Source: Castor canadensis (Eukaryota; Chordata; Mammalia; Rodentia; Castoridae). From it: a stretch of DNA of 64,000 nt. Each line of letters opens with the position of its first letter. Position 1 is the first letter of the stretch. The translations under genes were made by a program, and so were the position numbers. Under the pieces are notes generated by a model. The model ran no database searches and was not told where the DNA came from. It saw nothing but the letters and a program-made list of their open reading frames with translations. Location of the stretch: NCBI RefSeq assembly GCF_047511655.1, contig NC_133390.1:134965583-135029582 (forward strand), given 5' to 3'. Of this stretch, positions 57,225 to 64,000 are shown piece by piece.

Positions 57225-57712
57225 GCTCTGTTGTCCATTATGATAATCAAGAACTACATATATCTCTTGAATACTTGAAACATGGCTAACTCAAGTGAAT
57301 TTTAAATTTTAATTTAATTTTAACTAATTTAAATTAAAATTACAAAAAATAATACTTGATTTAGGTATTGGAATACTTTAAAGTATGTTTGGAATAACTT
57401 GGGGATGCTAATCCATTCTTCAACTGATAATTGAAATGAAATATGGACTCAGTGTATCCAGTGTCCCTAGATTCACACTGAGATACACTCTAAGAATAAC
57501 ATTCACCCAGATTTCTGTACTTAGAAAAAATGTAAATTGTTTCATTAATATTTTTATATTGAGTAAATGTTAGAATGATGCTATTTTGGATATATTGTGT
57601 TATGTAAATATTAAAATTAATTCTATCCATGTCTTATTTTATTTAATATGGCCACTAGAAATATAAAACTGAATATATGACTCATAATATATTTGTTTGT
57701 ACAGCACTGATA
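57225..57712. mobile_element. hAT-type non-autonomous DNA transposon
   Basis: The left arm has GAATACTTGAAACATGGCTA and AATTTTAAATTTTAATTTAA. The right arm has TTTTGGATATATTGTGTTAT, AAAATTAATTCTATCCATGT, AATATGGCCACTAGAAATAT and ends GTACAGCACTGA. This is the pattern of the mammalian hAT/Charlie-type MER elements whose ends read CAG.GCTGTCCAAT. Exact name not assigned. Confidence 0.7.
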
Positions 57713-58185
57713 TACTAAATACACATAGAACTAATACCTACTCACAGAAAATGACCATTTTAAGTTTTCACAGAACAAAGAAAGCTTCAATAAATGCCAA
57801 ATAATCAACCTACGTAATGTGCTTTCTAGTCATAATGAGATATGAAATCACTCACACCAACTACAAAGATTCAAATATCTGTATTGCCCACAAAAATAAT
57901 AACTTATGCTAGCCACTGGGGTTAAGCGGAAAAAGCAAAAGATATAAAGTATTTAGGACTGAACATGAATGAAAGTGTCAAAAGTTGAATTTTCTGACCT
58001 AGGCTGAAATAGCCCTTAAGGTTTTGCATTAATAATGAACAAAGATTTTAAAAACCGAAGCCCAAAGGTCTAATTCATTAGTAAAAAGAAAAACTAGAAC
58101 AAAACCAAAGCAAAACGAAGGAAGGATGAAAATTAGGCAAGAAGACAGAGAAATCAAAGAAGCAATTTAAAAATTTCATGACAAT
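57713..58185. other. AT-rich unassigned stretch
   Basis: Nothing recognised. Confidence 0.4.
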
Positions 58186-58255
58186 GTGAAATTCTATACA
58201 CAAATACTTTTAGAAAATTGACAAAGGAGGTGAAATTCTATACACAAATACTTTT
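58186..58255 (+). repeat. 26-bp perfect direct repeat, 18-bp spacer
   Basis: Bases 58,186-58,211 are repeated exactly at 58,230-58,255 (both read GTGAAATTCTATACACAAAT plus ACTTTT). The spacer 58,212-58,229 is unrelated. The second copy runs straight into the T-tail of the antisense SINE. Confidence 0.95.
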
Positions 58256-58338
58256 TTTTGGCAGTACTAGGGCTTGAACTCATGGCCTCACACTTGCTAG
58301 GTAGGCACTTTACCCCTTGAGCCACTCTGTCAGCCTCT
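58250..58338 (-). repeat. ID-like SINE half, antisense
   Basis: T run, AGGGCTTGAACTCATGGCCT, then ACCCCTTGAGCCACTCTGTC. Confidence 0.9.
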
Positions 58339-58354
58339 TTTTTTTCCTTAAAGA

Positions 58355-58548
58355 AATTTTTTTTTGGTGTTGGGGATGGAACCCAGGGTCACGTGCACAC
58401 TAGACAAATGCTGTAACACTAAGCTACATTCCCAATCCTCAGTTTTTTGAGACAGGGTCTCACTCTGTTGCTCAGACTGGCCTTGAACTCACAATCCTCC
58501 TGCCTCAGCATGTGGCATGCTGGGATTGCACATGCATGCCGGTATGGT
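58355..58548 (-). repeat. composite B1-ID SINE, antisense
   Basis: GGTGTTGGGGATGGAACCCA (ID half, reverse) and AACACTAAGCTACATTCCCA, then a B1 half: GAGACAGGGTCTCACTCTGT, GACTGGCCTTGAACTCACAA and ATGCTGGGATTGCACATGC. Confidence 0.93.
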
Positions 58549-59258
58549 GATTCATGCCTGGATACATTAATAGAGGTTAAGCCTAGATGAAATGGAAAAA
58601 CAAGCACGGGGAAAGCAGTCTCCTGGATTAGAGGAATCCAAGGACAGTCATTGACACAGAATTAATGAAACACCCCCCTCCCCGTAATGTGATGTCTAAA
58701 GATGCATTCCAAACGCAAACTGCACAAAACCATGTGGGTAGCCGCCTATGTGAGCTAGGGTTTGGGAACCAGAATACACCTAGGGGAGTGGGTGATAGGA
58801 CCCAGGGAAAATAGAAGCATAAGAGGAAACAAGAAGGGCCACTATGTGGGTGACATAGTGTGTTCTTGCTGAGTATTATTATTATTTCAGTTCTTTGACC
58901 TCAAGATGTGTTTTTCCTTTAACTGCGATAGAGAATCTGGTGGTAACTTCTTAGGCCATACTTTTCTCCTTTACTGAGTTCCCAAAATAACAGTAATACA
59001 AAGCTTAGCACTTGCCTTTGATTCTTCCCATTCTCAAAGACAGGCCTTTGGGTATGCTACTCTACCACTACCTACATCCCAGTCTCTGCTCTTTAATATC
59101 TAAATGGAAATCTCTTTAGAAAAGACAGAGTTTTCCTTTTCTGGGGAAACACTCTCAGTATCTAGCTGCTCATGAAAGGTTACCTGACAACTAAGTAGTG
59201 GTAAATAGAGACTGGAAGGTCCAGAGCTAGAGAGATGAATCATTTTCCTCCTTCTAAA
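58549..59258. other. unassigned stretch
   Basis: No repeat or exon recognised. Confidence 0.4.
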
Positions 59259-59293
59259 CGTGTGGAGTGGTGTGGTGTGGTGTGGTGTGGTGT

Positions 59294-59328
<35 letters not shown>
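59259..59328. repeat. (TGTGG)n to (TG)n microsatellite
   Basis: Pentamer TGTGG/GTGTG units pass directly into a pure GT dinucleotide run of about 16 units. Confidence 0.95.
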
Positions 59329-59332
<4 letters not shown>

Positions 59333-59418
59333 GACCTAATTTAGGCAGAGGAGGCTGTCTAATTCTTGTTCAGTACTTGTTCAGTGAACTAGACATCACC
59401 TATTAAAGAAGATTAAGA

Positions 59419-59495
59419 TTGGACTAGGGGCACCTGCCTAGCAAGCACAAAAACCTGAGTTCAAAATGCTAATACCTCCAAAAAACAAAAAGAAG
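59419..59495 (+). repeat. ID-like SINE half, decayed
   Basis: GGGGCACCTGCCTAGCAAGC to CCTGAGTTCAAAATGC plus an A-rich tail. Confidence 0.8.
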
Positions 59496-59539
59496 AAGAT
59501 AAAGACATCTGATAAGGCAGAACCACCTTCTTGATCTAG

Positions 59540-59970
59540 GCATCACCTTTTCCTAAGATACCCAGCAGACAACTGTACCTCCCACTTTGCCTGCGGGCAC
59601 AACCCACAGGGGCCAGTCCAGCTCTGCATTCCCTTCAATATCCTCTCCCTGGACTGCAAACAGAGAGGAGCGGGTAGGAGTCCAGGCAGTAGGGGCCGGG
59701 CCTCCACAGCTCACTGGCCAGGTGCCTTTCGATTGGCTGGGGGCCGGCTGAGCTCTATTTTCTTCTGTACATAAAGATAAGAAGCCAAGGGTCCCCTTCC
59801 GAAAGCAAACACGTTTAATTTGAACCACCGCCTCCCCATGATTCACCAGATGGAATTTACGATGGCGTTTACCCTGTTCTGCAGAAGTAGCAAATGAATC
59901 AATCCTAATAGGAAATATAAACCCACTCCTATCATTTGTAAGCATCCAGGGAAGGATTCACTGAGAAGGC
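59540..59970. promoter_or_regulatory. repeat-free candidate regulatory element
   Basis: GC-rich left part with CCTTTCGATTGGCTGGGGGC (inverted CCAAT box, 59,728-59,740 region) passes into AT-richer text with CGTTTAATTTGAACC, TGATTCACCAGATGG (E-box CAGATG) and AATGAATCAATCCTAATAGG. It contains several CpGs in a CpG-poor neighbourhood. A 130-codon minus-strand frame (59,553-59,945) is unrecognised. Confidence 0.4.
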
Positions 59971-61839
59971 TGCTGCCCCTCTACATGATTTGCTCAAAAG
60001 AGTGAAGACTGGTCCTGATGGGGTGAGGAAAAGTCAATTCAGCCAGGAGCAGAACAAGTCCTTGCATGCGCCAACATCTGTGTGGCCCCTCTTAGCAATA
60101 GGAGTTCAGACAAAACTTCAAGAATGCTTTGCCAGGCAGCTGGGCGCATTCAAAGCCGAGAAACTGCCCTAATCTTTACAAAACCAACAAAGATAAGCAC
60201 TAGCTTTAGCGGGACTGAAATTAGCCAACACACACCCTGCTACACAATGCCCTTGTGACCACTATGCTAGCTCTGACCGCCACATGGCACTGCTTAAGTA
60301 TGCTGCAATGTTTAACAAACCATCCATCTTGTACCTGTTCCCACCAGACAGGGGCCTTTGTTTGAACCCTGGCTCCATCCAGCCAGTCGCTATCTGCTCA
60401 CCAGCAAGTGACATCCCCTCATTCCATTGTGTCACCTTCCTAACTCTCCTGTTGAGGTTTGTCCTCTAGGAAGTGTCCGCATAGGACATTTTGAAAGGGG
60501 AATGGGTTTTGTGTCTGTCTGTCACTACTTTCTATAACATCATGTGTATAAATTCTAACTTGCTTATTTACTTTGTCCCTCATTTGTGTTCTTTCACAGA
60601 AATTTCCATATTCATTCAAATGTAACTATCGTTGACTTCATTCTTTCTTAAATTAAAACCTCCCTCAAAGTTGCTCTTCTTTCTTTCACATATATGAAGC
60701 ATTTTCTGACTAAATCGTTAACTTGAACTTGTCAGGAGTTTATGGAGTATGTTACCAGAGTTTTTGGTAGAACAACATTTGAACTTAATATTTTCATAGA
60801 TCTAAAATACTGCCATTTTCATATGGTTCAACATATATTTTTCTATAAAATTGATCACTTTATTTTAGATGTTTGAGAAAATAACTAAACCAATAGATGA
60901 CTTTTCTTTTTACTTTGCAAAGTATTTTTTTTAATTAAAAATAAAATTCTCATTAAGGAATTCCTTTCTCGTTTTCTACTGCTCTCAATGACTCCCCCGT
61001 CATGCTAAAGAGTCAAATGTCTCCATCTTATTTTTTTTAGATGTCACAATGTGGATATAATTTTGACCATCTCAGATGTACCTTCCCAGTAATAATCACA
61101 GATATCAGCTTAGCCATCCAAGCTGGCCTTGAAACACATCCTTAAATCCCTAACCATCAGACAGAAGGCCTGAGGTTGACGCCACTGTCACCACCCTCTG
61201 TGAACTCTGGCCTTACTGGGACTCTCAGGACATGAGTTTCTTTATCTATCAAGGGGACTAGGTTTGACCAAAGGCAAACAACAGGTAGATATGTAGGAGA
61301 CTCAATGACGTGTGTGTGGAGTGTAACATTGAAAGTGGGACTTTGCTTACGATTGTTCCAATGCCTGTGGCTACTTTCATGTCTTCACACTCACAACCCA
61401 ATCTGATGACCTGTCTTTATTTGATTAATATCATGGGCATGTCCTGAACACAATTCTGCCTTGAAAGCTGACAGACTTACTGGAAGAAATGCAAGGATAT
61501 ACCCATATTCTCTTTCCAAAGGAAATTTGGAAAATAGACAACTTAAAAATAGCAACACAACAAACTTTGCCCTTAAATTTAAATTTTCTTTGAAGCCAGA
61601 AAGTAAAGCAAAGATATATGGGAGGAAGAACCTCTTCAGATTTTCACTCTCAGAATTTCTGGACAAAGGGCACCCACAGTGGCAGTGTTGCAGCAGGTTG
61701 GTAGTCCACCATGGTGGGGAGAGCTCTAGGAAAGAGGAATCCCTTTATGTTTCTAATATTGTCCTTTAATTTCAATTTTGGTATCGATTATATTTTTTTG
61801 AAAAGTAATGTAACATTGTTTATACTGTACTAATTGTGT
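59971..61839. other. unassigned non-coding stretch
   Basis: About 1.9 kb without recognised repeats. 60,540-60,960 is AT-rich. Frames up to 102 codons match nothing known. Confidence 0.4.
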
Positions 61840-62490
61840 GTGTTATTCATGAATATATGCGTCCATTTGATAACTGGATTGTCCCCACCTTTTAGCTTTT
61901 ATGAATAATGCTGCTGTAAACGCATGTATGTGAATCTCTGTTTATAGTTCTTTGGGTTACACACATGGACAATGCTCACTTTTGGCAGTAGTGGGGGTTG
62001 AACTTATGGCCTCATGCTTACTATGTGCTGTACCACTTGAGCCACTCTGCCAGCCCTTTTTGCATTGGTTATTTGTGAGATAGGGTCTTGGTTTATGCTC
62101 CGTCTGGCTTGGACCGTGATCCTCCTATTTGTTCTTCACCATGTAGCTGGGATGACAGGTGTGTGCCACCAGACCCAGACATTGATTTGAAATGGCTGTC
62201 TCTTGAACTTTTTGCCTGGGCTGGCTTCAAACCATGATCTCTGCCTCCCAAAGAGCTAGGATTACAGGCTTGAGCTACTGCACCCAGCCATATTTTAAAA
62301 CTTTTGAATAGTTTTGCCAAGCTATTCTCCCCAGAAGCTGTGCTATCTTTCTGTCCTACTAGCAATGTACAGGGTTCTAATTTCTTCACATCTTTGCCAA
62401 TAATTACATTATTTTTTTAAAAAAACCATCCTAGTATCTATAAAAGTGAAATCTCCTTGTGGTTTCGATTTGTATTTTCCAGAAGTCAAC
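61840..62490 (-). repeat. old L1 3' end, antisense, split by SINE
   Basis: The left part holds GTTATTCATGAATATATGCG and TTATGAATAATGCTGCTGTA. After the SINE come AGTTTTGCCAAGCTATTCTC, TCTAATTTCTTCACATCTTT and AATCTCCTTGTGGTTTCGAT. These are the antisense L1 3' region in the same register as the element at 38-39 kb. Confidence 0.8.
61980..62290 (-). mobile_element. trimeric ID-B1-B1 SINE nested in L1
   Basis: An antisense tRNA-like half (GGGGTTGAACTTATGGCCTC to TACCACTTGAGCCACTCTGC) is followed by two successive B1-like monomers, ending GGGATGACAGGTGTGTGCCA and AGGATTACAGGCTTGAGCTA. It interrupts the antisense L1. Confidence 0.92.
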
Positions 62491-63040
62491 ACTATCTACA
62501 TATCCTTTGGCAGGAACTTGAAGGACAGGGCACACAGCCTCTGGTGTTTGTCATGGGTCCCTCTGCAGGCCTCTGGCACCTTCTAGAAGCCACCTTATAG
62601 CTGTGAGTGCTGATGCCCCATGAGGGGGCTCCCTTTCCAAAGATCATCATTGCCATGGGGCAGGACAGGCCAGAACTGGTGGGCAGAGTGGCATGTGTCC
62701 TACACTGAAAAGAGTAGAGGGAGAGAAGAAGTTCAGAGAGGGAGTGAGGGCCTGGAGTCCAGAGAACAGAAATGATGGGCTGTAGGAAGTCAGAAGAAAG
62801 CACAGGCAGAATGGCCTGTGGCTGGCTAGAGTCGTGAAGTCTAAACAGGATCAGAGCACGGAAGTGTGTTCAGAGCACCCATGCAAAGGGTGCATCCTGA
62901 GGCCAAGTGCACAGAGCCAAGTGAGAGACAGATGGAAAACATGGGCTCAGAACAGGCTGTTGCTGGCAAGTGCACAAAGAAACAAATTGGAGAGTGATTC
63001 CTGCTCCGGAGCTTAGAGGCTTTTGTCCTGTTTTGAGTTC
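62491..63040. other. unassigned stretch
   Basis: No repeat or exon recognised. Confidence 0.4.
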
Positions 63041-63200
63041 CAGTGGTGGTTCTCAGGTCTGGCCATGAGTTACACTCACCTGGCCAGGTGTTAAAAATCT
63101 CAGTGCCCAGGCCAATTAATTCAGATCCACGGTGAGAGCTGCCCAAGTTCAGTATTTTAATGCTTCCCAGGTGATCCTAATGGGCAGCCTAGGCTGGGGA
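63041..63200 (+). mobile_element. MER5-type hAT DNA transposon
   Basis: CAGTGGTGGTTCTCAGGTCT at the start, then CACTCACCTGGCCAGGTGTT, CAATTAATTCAGATCCACGG and TTCCCAGGTGATCCTAATGG, the order of the MER5A/B consensus. Confidence 0.82.
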
Positions 63201-64000
63201 AAGTAGGTTTAAAAAGTAGAATTATTAGATTGTTGTTTGTCAGAAGAGGAATTTGAGCACACTGCAGATGTTTGGGGGAAAGGAAGATTTTGATGAGAGA
63301 AAATGCATTCTATTGTCTTGTGGCTTTTTGACTGCCACAGACGATGCAGCCAGTCTGGGGCTCCATTGCCCAGGAAAGACAAGGGCTGGCAGCAAGGACT
63401 GGGTCATGCTGATGAGGACACGGAAAGTGATGTCTTCTGTGTGCATGCTCAGTGTGATGGCAGACCCAGTGAAGGCCGCACTCAATAAATGTTTGTAGGG
63501 TAAGAGAATGGAAGCAGGAAAGCATGAATTCATGAAAAGCAGCCAAAGACACGGTCCCTGCCCTCTAGGAACTTACAAAGGGGCAGCTGAATACGCATTA
63601 CAATGACAATAATCGGATGGCAGTAATAGCTCCTGCATGGGTGGGTCTGTGTGTCTGTGCACGCAGTCCTGCAGCCAGGGAAACCAACGGAGGGCTTTTG
63701 AAAACTCTGTTTGGTAGCCATGGCCTTTCTTATCTTTATTAATGTCCTGCAAAGCACTGTCACACTGCCCCTTTCTTGATAAAGCAGGTAAACAGGAGAA
63801 TTGCACAAGCGTACGGTTGCCAGTGATACCCAGCACTCACCTGGGTGGTCACACAGAGGTGAGCAGGGGTGGAGAGACCTCCTCTTAGATGGGAGTTATT
63901 CTGTTGATTGTTTCTTTGCTTGTTTGACCAAAGTTCCTCAAACTCTCTAGCCTACAGATAAATCAAGTAAGTTGATAAACCCAGAGCTCCTTGTCAATTT
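63201..64000. other. unassigned stretch with ancient-repeat traces
   Basis: Around 63,478-63,640, GCACTCAATAAATGTTTGTA followed by CACGGTCCCTGCCCTCTAGG AACTTACAAAGG resembles old mammalian interspersed repeats. No exon recognised. Several overlapping frames on both strands are shadows of each other. Confidence 0.4.

Overview
The window looks like a mammalian nuclear genome segment, most likely from a rodent. I find no protein-coding exon and no functional structural RNA gene that I can support. The evidence for a rodent is the SINE set. There are many tRNA-derived ID elements, many 7SL-derived B1-like monomers, and many composites in which a B1-like 5' half is joined to an ID-like 3' half. 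Ancient mammalian repeats (MIR, L2, MER5-like, Tigger, hAT, MaLR-type LTRs, old L1 3' ends) are also present. Abundant B1+ID dimers with no obvious mouse- or rat-type B2 elements point away from Muridae. My best guess is Castorimorpha (beaver or kangaroo-rat side), with squirrel-related or other rodents not excluded. This is recognition from memory, not a database match.

Layout. Positions 1 to about 28,500 are strikingly poor in transposons. They hold several CpG-rich blocks (about 1,500-2,960, 3,960-4,440 and 11,800-12,640) carrying TATA-like motifs. They also hold long AT-rich, homeodomain-motif-rich, repeat-free stretches (about 8,990-9,440, 10,070-11,760, 12,640-14,700 and 19,980-22,900). 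This is the usual look of a cis-regulatory domain beside, or within the non-coding part of, a developmental regulator gene, possibly with non-coding transcripts starting in the CpG islands. I could not identify the gene.

From about 28,500 to 64,000 the composition changes to ordinary intergenic or intronic rodent DNA. SINEs occur roughly every 1-1.5 kb, many inserted in or beside older repeats. There is a 5'-truncated L1 with an 18-bp target-site duplication (39,827-40,543), two old L1 3' ends on the minus strand, three MaLR-type LTRs, a Tigger element split by an ID, an hAT-type element, and many MIR and L2 fragments. A minus-strand retrocopy of an AT-rich 3'UTR with polyadenylation signal, A-tail and 18-bp TSD lies at 33,950-35,126. 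A few repeat-free islands (about 36,970-37,900 and 59,540-59,970) look like additional regulatory elements.

The open reading frames in the window, up to about 170 codons, are explained as chance frames in GC-rich or pyrimidine-rich DNA or as decayed L2/SINE sequence. The biology of the window is therefore regulatory and retrotranspositional, not coding. Statements about conservation are inferences from composition, because no alignment was available.
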